From NCBI GenBank assembly GCA_021014325.1, contig CM037472.1, positions 34,806,234 through 34,870,233 on the forward strand: a DNA stretch of 64,000 bases, read 5' to 3'. This document shows, piece by piece, positions 11,275-22,674 of this stretch. The stretch is from Plazaster borealis (lineage: Eukaryota > Echinodermata > Asteroidea > Forcipulatida > Labidiasteridae). The notes below the pieces were generated by a model, which worked only from the letters and a program-made list of their open reading frames with translations, did not search any database and had not been told where the DNA came from. Position 1 is the stretch's first letter. Every line of letters begins with the position of its first letter. The position numbers were made by a program, and so were the translations under genes.

Positions 11275-13544
11275 GCACCCTCATACAAGATACCCAAGAC
11301 CTTCGTGGAAGCTAAATCGAACCAAGGATAGTGACGCCCTCTGTTGTTGGAATTGATACATTTCGATGAGCTGTTGGAATGGATCCATTTCGGTGCGAAG
11401 GTCTTGGAACCAAGACTATGCAGTCGGCTGTGGTGCGGTCCGTTAACGTTGCTCGCTCTAACTCTCAGGCGTATAGTCTTGAAATATTGAGAATATTGTA
11501 ACAGTTATGTGTTTACAACCGCCGACAGAGGGGGCAGTCTTATTTATACATGGCTGCTCTACTCTACAAGTTGTCTCAAACTTGTTTATATAAATCCCTA
11601 AAAGGCGTCAGCTACATAAATCTAGGAGAACTCTTTAAAAAACCATTTTGTTTAATGACAGAACCAACCCTTTTATTAGGTGTAAATTGCTCAGAATCGA
11701 ACACATCACATAGATAGCATTATGCTTGCATGTATTTAGCACTTTGATCGTACCTCCATGCTCCATAAACAGATTCGTACAATCAAAGTCACAATAGACA
11801 TCGGTGACTCCGAGCTAGCAGTGGTCACGTGACGTATAGTGGGTACAGACTCAATATATAGTGAGAACAAACCATCGCGCGACATGTGCGCAGTGTTTAA
11901 GCACGGGGAGCTTAATGGGATTGTCGTAGTTTTCCGACATGTTGCTTAAAAACATCGAAGAAAAGGCCTGTTTTAACCATCACCTACTGACAGAGACTCT
12001 TGTCTCCCACTTGAACAATACACGAACATATCATAGGTTGGTTATTTTACAGAGACCTCACCGGAGCCATGGGACATAAGTAACACAGCGATTCCCTATA
12101 CCGAATACTTTCTCTTGTTGGCCGGCTACCGCCGTAGATAGTTTTATTTTTCCCCGCACTCCCATCAACACATCATTCATTTTCTGCAGTCGACTGTCTG
12201 GGCGGAGCGGTGCCTGGGCACTCCTCTGGCCTCTGCCTCGGTCCGCCTGTCCTTTCTGTTCGCCCCGGCCCTCCCGCGATTTTTCTTCGCCCTTCCTCTG
12301 TTTTTGTTTCTTCTTTTCCCCACCCTTTCTTAAAAGAACTATACTTGACACCTCAAACGTTTTTTTTAAAAGCTTGCACTACATTATGAATCTCACTCGT
12401 TACGGGGAGAATCTTCATAAGCATAACACATTGTAAGCCTTTGAGTAACACCTTGAGTGCGTACCGGTCTAACTATTTTCTTTGCAAGTCCACTAAAAAT
12501 CCCTCATGATGCCTTTATCGAATACCACAAAATGTTTTCGTGGCTACGATCTCATCCTCTGATTTGCTTGAACACGGCTACATGTACGATTTCACTCTTC
12601 CCTCTATAAACAAAACTTCCATGATTTTGTACCACTGTTTTTCAGAGCTTTAACAAACCATTCCGACAACGTTTGGATATTGAAACTAGGCACACTTCCT
12701 AGGATTTAGACAAATGCAACATGAATCATGACCCTTACCACATCTTCCATACACTTCCATTTCAGTACTGTGGATAATCGTCATACCAAAAATCGCCCAA
12801 TGCGTTTTTCACAACGAAGTTGAGCCCTACCTCTATTAATTGTTTAACTATAGGCCTAAAGTGAGCATTGCTCTAGTCGACCTTGTGGCTTCAAAAGAAA
12901 TTTTAAGTCCGAATCTGAATAATCCTTTATACCAATATAAATGTACATGAACGGTCTCATTATCATTTTATTTCTCACAAATGGCAGTGTTCATTGATGC
13001 ATTGATGCATGAGCGGAACCACACATACACTACAGCACACGGTTTCTACCACTCCAACACTTGCTGCACAGCTTACAGTGTTCAGACTTCAAACTGTGTT
13101 CAAACAAGTGCAGCTTTTTGCAACCAAAAAGCCCGTCTACGAGTCATCTCTAATGTAGGTTATACCCTTAACAATTTCTTGAATCTTCCACAAAACTGTA
13201 CACATTATAAATACACATACCCCCAACATGTTTGAATGGCTGAAAAATATACCGCCAACCACCGTTAGAAACCGAGTGTCGTGATACGTGATCCAAAAGT
13301 TCTTGTTCATGTTTTTAACGGGATTCACAACTTTTGGTTGAGAGAGCATGACAAGAGCTGATTTTCTAACTGGTGTGAGTTTTCTTGTTGCCATTCAAAC
13401 AGATAAAACACCGGACGTGCACAATTGGTGGATTTTTCTATCAAAACTTTCTGAGGCAATGATTGAATGGTTTCATACACATAGGCGTAAAATGTTGACC
13501 CTCACTCGTCGAACTTTCTCAACAGTTATTGCGTTTGTTTACAG
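11275..13544. other. Region upstream of gene A
   Basis: No coding exon is recognised. The upstream exon implied by the splice acceptor before gene A must lie here or further out, but I cannot place a donor site with confidence. The 1.35-kb flank found upstream of genes B, C and D is not present. Confidence 0.45.
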
Positions 13545-14426
13545 ATGGCAGATTGCAAGTCGTCGGGACAGGTTCGGCTCATGATGTGGGTCGTGCCTCG
13601 TTCCGTCTCCACTGCCTTCACTAAGTTCATGAGCTTTGCCATTGAGGATTCAACTATAATCTTCGAGCCTTACATCAACGCTCACTGGTTTGGGCCCGAG
13701 GGACTGGAAGATGCTACTCATCGAGCCACAGTAACGGCTCTAACTGAAGAAACTAACAAGAGGACATCAATCACAGGAGGGCGCGAACCATCCGAATATA
13801 CATTTAGTTTTGTCAAGGAGCAACTTGATGCTCCTTACACTGGCAAAAAGTTGGTCTTCAGTAAAAACAGTGCCTTTACTGTCCTTGACAAACTGGAATT
13901 TCTCCCGAAAGATTATCGCCACTTGTTTCTTATCCGTCATCCTCTGAAGGTCTTCGCATCTTGGAAGAAGCTGCACCAGAGTTTGACTCAACAGGAGTGT
14001 CAACTTGATGAGGTTGTCCCCGTGCTATTTCCTCCAGGTTTCTTCTTCCGTGAGATGATCGAATTGCTGGAGCACGTGAGAGAGGTACACGATCCAAAGG
14101 CAATCATCATAGATGCAGATGACCTCCTCACTGACCCCAAAGCCATCCTATCAGCCCTCTTTAAGGAGACTGGTCTTCCCTTCGATGAGAAGTGTCTTCA
14201 GTGGGAGGCCGGGGATGCGATTGCCGAGCAGTGGATAGCTTCTAATTCATTATCTAAAGGAAACGAAGTGTTGGGTATCTACCGCAGAGCATTGGCCAGC
14301 TCCTCCTTCGGAAAGCCCAGTGCTCTGCCCGACCGGTCGTCGTTGCCTGACGATGTCCTCCGATGCAATGATGCCTCGATGCCTTACTATGACAAGATGT
14401 ACGCTCAGCGTTTACTGCCAAACTGA
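13545..14426 (+). CDS. Sulfotransferase-like protein, copy A
   Basis: The frame encodes 293 residues. Residues 16-25 form a PAPS 5'-phosphosulfate-binding P-loop (VVPRSVSTAF). The middle has FLIRHPLKVFASWKK, the expected 3'-phosphate-binding motif with Arg and Ser. The C-terminal third has IIIDADDLLTDPKAIL and CLQWEAGD. This pattern belongs to the P-loop sulfotransferase superfamily, in the branch often labelled 'branched-chain aminotransferase-like' in databases. Such enzymes move sulfate from PAPS to small molecules. The substrate is unknown and no signal peptide or membrane segment is seen, so it is probably cytosolic. The start follows a splice acceptor (TTTGTTTACAG directly before ATG). 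Copy A lacks two residues near the N-terminus relative to B-D and has KLVFSKNSAF where the others have KLVFCKD. Confidence 0.88.
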   Translation: MADCKSSGQVRLMMWVVPRSVSTAFTKFMSFAIEDSTIIFEPYINAHWFGPEGLEDATHRATVTALTEETNKRTSITGGREPSEYTFSFVKEQLDAPYTGKKLVFSKNSAFTVLDKLEFLPKDYRHLFLIRHPLKVFASWKKLHQSLTQQECQLDEVVPVLFPPGFFFREMIELLEHVREVHDPKAIIIDADDLLTDPKAILSALFKETGLPFDEKCLQWEAGDAIAEQWIASNSLSKGNEVLGIYRRALASSSFGKPSALPDRSSLPDDVLRCNDASMPYYDKMYAQRLLPN

Positions 14427-14664
14427 ATAACGGATATAAAGTTTATTGTCAAGATAACTGTGATTCAGATGTTCGGATGATGTTTCAACTTCAGTAAACA
14501 TTTTTATTCAACTTTTTTTTTACATTTTAATGCTATCAAACCAAATTAAGAACACACTTTTAGTGTATATCAATTAATGAAACCTACAGTATAAATTATC
14601 GTCCACCTTGCATGTTTGTAATTGTTTGTAAACTTTATAACCGTTTGTTATTCAGTTTTTATCT
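14427..14664. other. 3' flank of gene A
   Basis: AT-rich sequence follows the stop codon. No canonical AATAAA is found close to it; the nearest similar word is ATATAAAG just after the stop. Confidence 0.4.
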
Positions 14665-16040
14665 TCACTCTATTTGTAAATGAACTTCTCCCAGTCCAGT
14701 TTGGATTCTGCATTTTGTAGTGTGAACAAAGACAGACTTCCAAATTGGGCTAAGCAAAACATCCATATTATGGGAAAATACCTGTCTCCCGAAGCAGACT
14801 CGGTGTTTCCCGAGTGGCTCTTCAAACGACCTTTTAGGCCACTTCGCAAGCCTCGCCCTCACCCTAACACTCACAACCATAAACGCTGGGTGGCTGACTG
14901 TCGGTAGCTTTGCCCCATTTTCCACAGACTGTGTGAAACATTGCGCACTTAGCATCATAGATTGTTATTGGGGGGGGGGGGTTTCAACGAAATGCGTTTA
15001 CAGTATACAAAGTATCAATAAAGATACAGTGAGAGTCACCTGTGAAAGTTTCAGTTGAATACAGCGTCTCTACTTATTGAGAAAACGGCAACAAACTGTC
15101 GTGGTATTTTCATCAAGAACGTCGAACCCATCCACAACAGGCAGACTTTTATAAGTCTGATTTCAGACAACAGTCTAAAATTGCTGATCCCTGATGCAGG
15201 CTAGTTGCCAGTAAAAAGTCCTCAAAATAAAAGTAAGGCCGCGCTCTGTGTGAGAGCTCTTGAATAGATGGGGAGGGTGGCAATAACCAAAATGAGAAAC
15301 AGGAAATTACAGTTAAAACATCTGCTCTGCTGTATATGAGCATTATACCAATAGTGAACTTTAATTAGTGAACATTAGTGAAACTTAACTATTGAACATA
15401 TATTAGTGAACTTATTTAATGGTAGGGTCATAGATTGGTTTTTGTCAGTGATATGCTGATAATATAGGCACAGTTTGCAAGAAAGATAGGCCTATAATAA
15501 AAGTCACCTGTGAAAGTTTCAGCTAAATACAGCGTCTGCTTATTGAGAAAACAGCAAAAAACTGTCACGGTATTTTCATTAAAAACGCCAAAACCATCCA
15601 CAATAGCGAGGTTACAGCGGACATCACACCGCATCTCTGACCGCACCATTCACAAACGGACACGTGACCACAAACATTTGATTCTCCAAAAGTCGCGTGA
15701 AGGCGATCGTTGGCGATTCAAATTAATTGTCGACATACTTTTACTGATTTCTCATCAACGAGGGCACTTCAGATGCTTTCTACCATTGCCATCTTTATCA
15801 ATAAGTATATAAGCTTTCTGAAAATAAAAAATAAAAAATCCGGGTTTATCAAAGTGTGACCCTACCACTAACTGTTGCTTCAGGCAATGCCCCGCTAAGT
15901 ATCTTATACAGATTTATACGTGGCTGTAGTCTTTGCTCAATTCGCTAAATGTAACAAGTTGGCTATTGTACTTTGTGGCTGATTGTATTATTTACTTGAG
16001 TACTTTTTCAAAAAAATTATAAGACTTTAAATAAAGGGCG
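14665..16040 (+). repeat. Dispersed repeat R1, first copy
   Basis: The sequence is related over most of its length to 51300-53085 and, inverted, to 48848-49790. Fragments occur at 39820-39960 and 61430-61640. Shared words include CTTCTCCCAGTCCAG, CGAGTGGCTCTTCAAACGACC, CATCAACGAGGGCACTTCAGA and AAAGTGTGACCCTACCAC. A segment of about 110 bp (CACCTGTGAAAGTTTCAG...) occurs twice here, at about 15035 and 15507. The 3' end at GGGCGCTTAAGAAG (about 16036) is the empty site for the MITE at 53108. No conserved reading frame is evident. Confidence 0.75.
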
Positions 16041-16359
16041 CTTAAGAAGAAGACAGTTTTTAAAATGAGAAGGTTACTCTGTTAAAATAAAAACGGCAAT
16101 CAGATTATGACCTTAATAGTTAGAGTTGTTCTTAATTATTACAAGGTTTCCATCTGGCATTGGTATGAAATCAAAGTCTTGCACCTCATAATAATTATAA
16201 TTTCGGATATTTAAAATTTTTGACAAACTGCAGAATTGGGTGCAAGGAATACTCAAAATATAGTCGTAATTAGTTTTCTTAATGTTATCTAATAATGAGA
16301 CACATTACACTTGTAAGATGCAAGGTTGTGTCAAAGCGGATTGCAACTTAACTTAGAGT

Positions 16360-17265
16360 GATGAGAAATTTAGATTGTCCCTTTAATTCCAAATGGACTT
16401 CAGAATAATCCGTTATCAAACACTTATTACTTTTCCAGTGGCATGCACAGTGGCAAAGCATTGCTATACAAACTGCGACCTCTTTGATAAACTATTGGTT
16501 TCCGTAACTGTCTGGGGACGGTTGCCCTTTGACATTTTCTTTTCAACACGGTTGGGCACACCCGTGAGTGGAACTACAAAACACCACCACGGGCAACATG
16601 ACACGCCCCCAGTCGAAAGTCTAAGTGCCGAACAACACTAGCAAATAACCTTCAGTTTTGTTCATAAAAAAATTGCTCCATGTTCATACCAAAAAGTTCA
16701 ACTTTTCTCACGAAAAGCTTCCTTCAACTCGGCTATAATGTAATTTAAGAATCCAAACGGTTATCTTATAAGTCGTTCACTTGACTGTAGAAAAATTCAC
16801 ATCATTTGCATGTTTGGTGTATTCCCTGTTCGAAGGCAAAACGCCAATCATTTTTTTTTTATCAACAAGAGAGCTGGGCACATTTTACTTTCTATGGGTG
16901 TTTCTCTCTATTTTGTAAGGAGTATGGCTCTGTCCATGCTCCGAATACTGTTTACTTGGGAGGGATAACGTCCTAGAGCTCTCTGTGCGAGTATTTTTTG
17001 TGTATAAATCATCTTTTTATCAGAGAAATATTTACGTTTTTAAGGCTAGTTAATTGTATCGGGTATATACTTGTAACCAGCTTCGTGTTGACCTTTTTCC
17101 ATTCATCACATGCTGTGTTGTACGGTACTGTAGGCATAGGGCCCACTGCTATTTTCTTGTGAAGAATAAATTGATAGCCGACTATACAGCTATTAGACGT
17201 ACATGCAGTAGTCCCATGTACAAATACGCTTCCTGGTATAATAACTAGCACGGTGGGCCTACCCC
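16360..17265. repeat. Duplicated block U1, copy 1
   Basis: It is related to 30470-31385 and 55365-56285. The block runs from GAAATTTAGAT and CCAAATGGACTTCAGAATAA to GGTATAATAACTAGCA. It includes a hairpin-like GGAGTATGGCTCTGTCCATGCTCC near 16919. In the other two copies the block lies upstream of sulfotransferase genes, but here no sulfotransferase follows. Confidence 0.75.
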
Positions 17266-17370
17266 TATACATGGAATAAAATTTAATGAAAATTTTATGA
17301 GGGAAAGTTCAACGATGGGAACATTGTTTCATGTATAGTGTGAATGAAAATCATTACAAGAAAAAAAGGA

Positions 17371-17625
17371 TGGCTGACCGACTAACAGTCCTGTACAAAG
17401 CTTCGCATCGTCTGGCATCAATTGACCTCAGCAACTTTTACATCAACCCAGAGGGATCAAGACAAACTAGACAAAGTCTGCTTTATCATTTAGACGTCCT
17501 CAACCAAACACAAACTGTTATAAATACTCATTTTTGCCAAGAACAATAGACCAATGGAACAGCCTGCCTTCTGACATCAGGGAGTCGCCAACTATAGAAA
17601 TCTTTAGAAATCTTAAAGTCTAGAA
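17371..17625 (+). pseudogene. LINE reverse transcriptase, extreme C-terminal fragment
   Basis: The frame RLTVLYKASHRLASIDLSNF, followed in a neighbouring frame by TIDQWNSLPSDIRESPT, matches the tail of CR1/RTE-like LINE ORF2 proteins, where LPRTI.QWN.LP is typical. A frame change lies near 17545. It is a 5'-truncated relic. Confidence 0.7.
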
Positions 17626-17667
17626 CCCAAAACAGCAATCTTCTTCAAATCACTCGCTGGGGCTCTT

Positions 17668-18330
17668 CAGCGGCGTAACTAGGGTACAATTTCAGGGGGG
17701 CACAAGGGGGTGCACCATTTTTTCTAGGGGGGCACTTCTGGCCAAGTTTCGTTTGCCTTCTTCTTTAAAACAAGCCAATTCCCGTAATCGGGGGGGGGGG
17801 TCGGACGGCCCCCCCTAAAAAAAAAAAAAAGAAAAAAAAAAGAAAAACAACTTTTAAAAAAATATATAAAAAAAGTCTGCAATTTTTTGTTAAGTCTGCA
17901 TGTTAACTGTGCAACTAGTAAATAACACACTAAGCACAAAAGTTTGTTCAGCAATTACTATCGTTAAAATATGACACTTATAACATCATTTAATATACAA
18001 AGATGTAAATAGAGGACGTAATGGGTGGTATACGCCGTCTGAGCATTAAAAATGCAGAAATAATATTGACGGATACAAAGCTGCAATTCAGCTGTTTTCA
18101 GATATAATAACCAGTATCATAGCGCATAAATGGTGCACCAAATGGCTTGAATTGGGCATTCTTTTTTACAAAATTTCGAACTTCTGAGGGGGGGGGGCAC
18201 ATCCTCCTCCCACTCCACCCTGCGTCACTACAAGACGGGCGTCGCTAACGCACCGATGTATATATTTTTTAATATTGCCCCACCCCAAAAAAAAAAAAAA
18301 AAAAAAAAAAAAATCCTGGTTACGGGCCTG
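17668..18330. mobile_element. Possible hAT-like MITE
   Basis: The left end CAGCGGCGTAACTAGG and right end CCTGGTTACGGGCCTG are imperfect inverted complements in CAG...CTG form. I find no target-site duplication. The interior has poly-G/poly-C, a poly-A near 17817-17850 and a 29-base A-run ending near 18313, but no transposase. The frame on the minus strand at 17724-17954 is low-complexity. Confidence 0.45.
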
Positions 18331-19539
18331 AACAAGCCTCTTTTCATCGCCTTTTTATGTTATTTACTATTTTTGTATGAGATAATCTGGCGTGAGTGTA
18401 AAACAAAATATATTTTCTGCATGTAAATGGAAAAATAGTTTTAAAAACAGTTTTAAAAATTATCTCATCAAAGCGTATAAAATGTAACATTTTTCTCTCA
18501 CAAATCACAAAAGTCCAGATTTCAAATGGGGGGGCGCGGAGGGGGCACGGACATCAAATGGGGGGGGGCATATGACCGTATGACCCATATGACCTTTACT
18601 TCCTGTCAAAACCGGAAATAATTCAAAAGTTCATATCTCTTTAACCAAAAAGGATTTAGACTTGAAATTTACCATGTACTTAGATCTTAGAGTGCAGATG
18701 AAACAGCATTTTTTTCGGAATGATGACGTCACAACATTAAATCAACGTTTCATTTTTAAACAATTCATATCTGGAGAACCATAATTGCTACATACAAGGT
18801 ATATGCATCATATGAAAGACCTTGACGTATTGTACAAATCTTACAAAAGTGTGACCCCATGTGACCTTTACTTCCTGTGGAAACCGGAAGTTGTAGCAAA
18901 AATAAATTGTCCAAGGCCTTAAGGTTTTAAAGTCTGCAAACAATATGATATGGAAGTTGTGCATGGTCTCTTTGTATGAAATAAAGATTGACCCGTGGGC
19001 CTTTCAATTAAAAGAGTGAATGACGTGATTATTTTCAACAGTGCCTTCTCGTGAACAATTTTTTAAAAAGGAACAATTGATTACAGAAAACCTGTTGCAT
19101 AGTTCAACAAAGATTAAAACATAGCACAAACTTCATAAATCTCTATGTCCGGATAAGAAATAAGCTATGACGTCATAATGACGTCATCGGTTTTTAAATA
19201 AGCTCGATCAAAGTTTCTTGTTTCAAACATGCAAGTTATTGGAACCACAATTAACTTCACGTATATCAATATTTTCTTCAAAGAGTTGTTTACCACATTT
19301 GTTATGTACTTTTAATCAGCTCTGCTAATTTTGACATGTCTTCCGAACACCTTGTTTTTGTTTGAACAAAAACTTAAGTGTAGTTGATTATGTTGTTGTT
19401 GTTGTTGTTGTTGTAGCCTGTAGGCATGGTAGGTGTTGGTTAACGAACGTTAACAATAGGCCTACGTTTGGGAATTCTGACCGGTGTTTATGTTTCCGTA
19501 CGACGATGGGCAATCGGTGGGCTGTCTGGGGGCTGTGCA
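18331..19539. other. Intergenic with a loose internal repeat
   Basis: The phrase GACCTTTACTTCCTGT followed by AAACCGGAA occurs at about 18591 and 18868 in similar surroundings. This suggests an old internal duplication. A GTT/GTTGTT microsatellite lies at 19390-19413. No gene is seen. Confidence 0.45.
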
Positions 19540-20720
19540 AAGGACCATTTTTCCTTTTATTTCTCCCTTTTTGTAAAGCTAAATATAATTCGGGTGTAGA
19601 AATTGCTTTCACTACAGAATAATTTTTAAATTATAGTTACAGATTTTAATGCTGTCAATGTCAACCCAGGCCCCATTTTCGTGCTTGCACAAAAAGTACA
19701 AAACGGAATAATGTTCGAAACCAATTCCCAAAATACGATGTTGCATGTATCATATGTGACTGGTATCCTGCTCTTTTTCGGTAAGCTAAAAATGGTTAAA
19801 GGCAAAGTATACTTTTGGTTTTTGGGACCGTTCGATTGTTTTAATCCTATATTAATTGAGATATATACAATAAAACGTGAAATGTGTAAACATTTCATTT
19901 CAAAAGGTAGTAGCGTTTTTGAGATATCGCCGAAAATTGCAGCGGTTATGTCCACGCAGGACGAATAATCCTTAAATACACATTCAGAGGGACGTTCAAT
20001 GTTTCTCAGATTGATTGTTTGAATCCCTTTCTCTAAAATCACATTCCCGAGAAGGGAATCGTTATAATTATCAAAAGCTGCAGCGCTTCTTACCAAGTAA
20101 GTTTTTATGATCATTAATTTTTGGAGTAATTGCCCATGGTATATACCCTCCCTATAAGCAAACTTTTCTGCCGAAGTTGGGCCAGTAACTTGGAACAAAG
20201 TTGTATAAAATTCAATGAAAAGCAGTAATTATTTTTTAAAGTTATATGCAAGTCCTTCTTGTCATCTTTTTCGGGTGCAGAAATGTTGTTTCAACTCCAG
20301 ATGGTAATAGGTGGAAGTATAGACGGAAGTAATTGTGCACGTATCTACTTATTAAAAATGCTTGGCCCGATTCTGGCCTATTTGATCCGCAAATTTAGAT
20401 TTAGTACTAACTATTAAATAGCTATATTTTTAAAGATTCGAGAAAGTTAGTTTTCACAAAACAAATCTGCCAATGATAAGTGGTAGATAATTAAACATTA
20501 TAAAAGTGAATTATTGTTGGGATCCAGATATTATTTAACGTCTATCAGCAATTGACAAACAAGTACATTGTCAAAATCAAAATAAACTAGGAAGGCTACA
20601 TTTTTTACTCAAGATAGTAATCCACTATGATGAAGTGCGAACTGTATTCGACCGTACATGACAAAATGTTTATAATTTGCTCATTTACTTCAACCGTGTG
20701 TCAATAAATTTAGTAAGTAG
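19540..20720 (+). repeat. Dispersed repeat R2, first copy
   Basis: It is related to 37800-39790. Both share TTTTCCTTTTATTTCT...GTAAAGCTAAATAT, AAAAAGTACAAA, ACTGGTATCCTGCT and, distally, AACAAATCTGCCAATGATAAGTGGTAGATAATTA. It contains a TTAA MITE at the same place as the second copy but lacks the fold-back element found there. No conserved coding frame is seen. Confidence 0.75.
19800..20153. mobile_element. TTAA MITE, family B, copy 1
   Basis: TTAA at 19796-19799 precedes AGGCAAAGTATAC. The right end (GGTATATACCCTCC) is degraded. The same element sits at the same point of R2 at 38081, so the insertion predates the duplication of R2. Confidence 0.65.
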
Positions 20721-20808
20721 TTAGTAGGGTCTTAATCCGACATTTAAATAGAATAGAACAATGGTAGGGTTTAACACAAGGGTAATAAATCAGGGGAATT
20801 AATTCGAG

Positions 20809-21067
20809 AACAAAGGGACAATGGCGAGCTAAAAATCTTGATCCGACAATTCAATGAATGAACAGAAGAACAATGGGTGAGCTAAAAAACCTTGATCCGA
20901 CAATTCAATGGATGACTGAGGAGATTAAAGGGACCTAGAAATTTGATCCGACAATTCAATGAATGATCGGAAGAACAAAGGGACAAGGGCGAGCTGAAAA
21001 TCTTGATCCGACAACTCAATGGATGACCGGAAGAACAAAGGGGACCTAGAAATCTTGATCCGACAAA
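20809..21067. repeat. Minisatellite with units of 50-60 bp
   Basis: About five units carry CTTGATCCGACAATTCAATG, then GATGA..GGAAGAACAAAGGGACAAGGGCGAGCTAAAAAT. Units start near 20837, 20891, 20942, 21002 and 21053. Two alternate forms (ending in GACCTAGAAA or GCGAGCTAAAA) are mixed. It ends just before the Polinton relic. Confidence 0.8.
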
Positions 21068-21142
21068 AAAAGAATAAACAAGCAAAAAAAATTAAAAAAA
21101 TAAACGGGTTAATAGAAGTCGATTTAACCGGAGTGCTAAAGT

Positions 21143-22649
21143 CAATGACTGTTCAATGCCAAACTGAACGAATATAAATAAACAAATAAATAATATCAAA
21201 TAAAATAATGAAAACAAAATCAAATAAAAAATAATAATAACAAACCAACATTATGATAATGGTATTTTTATTTATTTATTATTATTTTTTTCGAATATGC
21301 GATAACAGACAACGATATAATCTCTTTTTGGAATAATTATGTGGTGGCTCTAAAAAAAAAGCCAGGTTGACGCCATCTGGTTGGTGGTAAATCCCTACTC
21401 ACAAATTTTTGGATGTCTTGGCCATAGCCTTGGTGGAACTCCAGGGATGGTTCTTTCCGAAAGTACGTCACTGACATAGTTAAGACTATGCCTATGACCC
21501 AATTCGGGGAGAGCCATCCTGATAGCCACCAAGACATCCAAAAACTGGGAGTAGCTCGTGCGGGAGTACGTCCATGTGATACCTTATCAGGCCGATACGC
21601 CGAAAATATCGTGCACCAGCCGTCAAAAGTTGCACGGGATGCCAATACTCCCGCTGATGACTGAGGAGAAAACTCATATAGTCTCGTCGACCGGCACGCC
21701 TGGCAGTTGACCATGCCGCTTCCTCAGAGATCAGATCCTGTCTTGAGCGCTGATTTACCGCCAAACCGAGCCTCACTCTAAATTCCGCGTTACTGGTCCA
21801 GATAAACCCAGGACCATCTACCTTCACTTGGCATATGGCCACTATGACGTCATAAGATCAATGAAAGGCTTTCTGAACCGTAGTAACTATTGTTATACCT
21901 GTCATTTAATCACGTGTGCAGCGTTGCCTGTGAATTGTGTCATGTAATTGGATGTAAGAATGGTGAAATAGATTCATGGGAATATTGTAATGACTGCAAT
22001 AGGTATTTTAAAGATCAAGTTTGCTTACGCAACCATAAAATTGTCCGGTGGGTAAGAAGTCGGGTGTGCGAGTCATATTACAAATGTAGGTTGTGTGATG
22101 CATTTGTTAATTGCTCGGTAACGGCTAAGTTAGGGGTACATGATTGTTCCAAGAAAATGTGTCGAGTATGCAACGAACTGGTTTCTTACTATCACAGTGT
22201 TAAATTAAAGTGGTGGGAGATGTATGACCATCACATCAGCCTGTAGTTTAGTTTGTCGTAGAAACTTTCTTATACCTAGTTCCATTGCGGTTTTTTTTAC
22301 CCAATGATTACTCTGACCCTGAACAAAAACAATCAGAGAAAGCACTCATGTGGCTACGATGGATAAGTCGCTCACAAAAGGTTTATATTCAACATGCGGG
22401 TAATAGCATGGACAAAAAGATTGGAAAGTATGCCGTCGATGGCTGGTGCGTGGCCAATAATACCGTATATGAGTTTCATGGTTGCTTTTTGCATGTTTGT
22501 CAAAGATGCTATAGAAATCGTGATGGTATTCATCCAGTCTCAAATGTACCTATGTATGAGTTGTATATGAGAATTAAGGAGAGAAAACACTCCATTCAAA
22601 CCAGAACAAATTTCGACTTTGTAGAAGTTTGGGAGTGTGAATGGGAAGG
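21143..22649 (+). repeat. 1507-bp tandem duplication, copy 1
   Basis: The segment starting CAATGACTGTTCAATGCC is repeated with a period of 1507 bp at 22650. It holds the N-terminal part of the Polinton polymerase plus about 700 bp upstream. Copy 1 breaks off in the polymerase after ECEWEG at the junction with copy 2. Differences are few: a one-base loss in GGTAACGGC/GGTACGGC, one base in a poly-A, and one base in the T-run near 22290. Confidence 0.93.
21337..21842 (-). other. Unrecognised minus-strand frames
   Basis: Two overlapping minus-strand frames (125 and 116 codons) occupy this stretch and recur in the second duplicate at 22857-23350. They are not visibly interrupted, and the DNA is less AT-rich than its neighbours. 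I do not recognise either product. This could be another Polinton gene on the opposite strand or chance. Confidence 0.3.
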
Positions 22650-22674
22650 CAATGACTGTTCAATGCCAAACTGA
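21890..22674 (+). pseudogene. Polinton DNA polymerase B N-terminal part, duplicate copy
   Basis: A Cys/His-rich segment (CELCHVIGC, CNDCNRYF, CRLCDAF) is followed, after a stop and frame change near 22246-22285, by SEKALMWLRWIS...VDGWCVANNTVYEFHGCFLH. Both segments fit the N-terminal region of Polinton/Maverick protein-primed family-B polymerases. The copy ends at the tandem-duplication junction, so it carries no polymerase catalytic motif. Confidence 0.85.

Noticed and set aside
12058..12351. 97-codon minus-strand frame rich in Lys, Glu and Gly
   Set aside because: The bias follows a pyrimidine-rich stretch. No motif, no support from a neighbouring gene.
13767..14003. Minus-strand frames antisense to the sulfotransferase genes (also 36238-36561 and 46895-47218 on the other strand)
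   Set aside because: They recur only because the sense gene is duplicated, and they mirror its codons.
14680..14907. 75-codon frame in repeat R1
   Set aside because: The other R1 copies at 51330 and 61430 have frame changes, so it is not under coding constraint as far as I can see.
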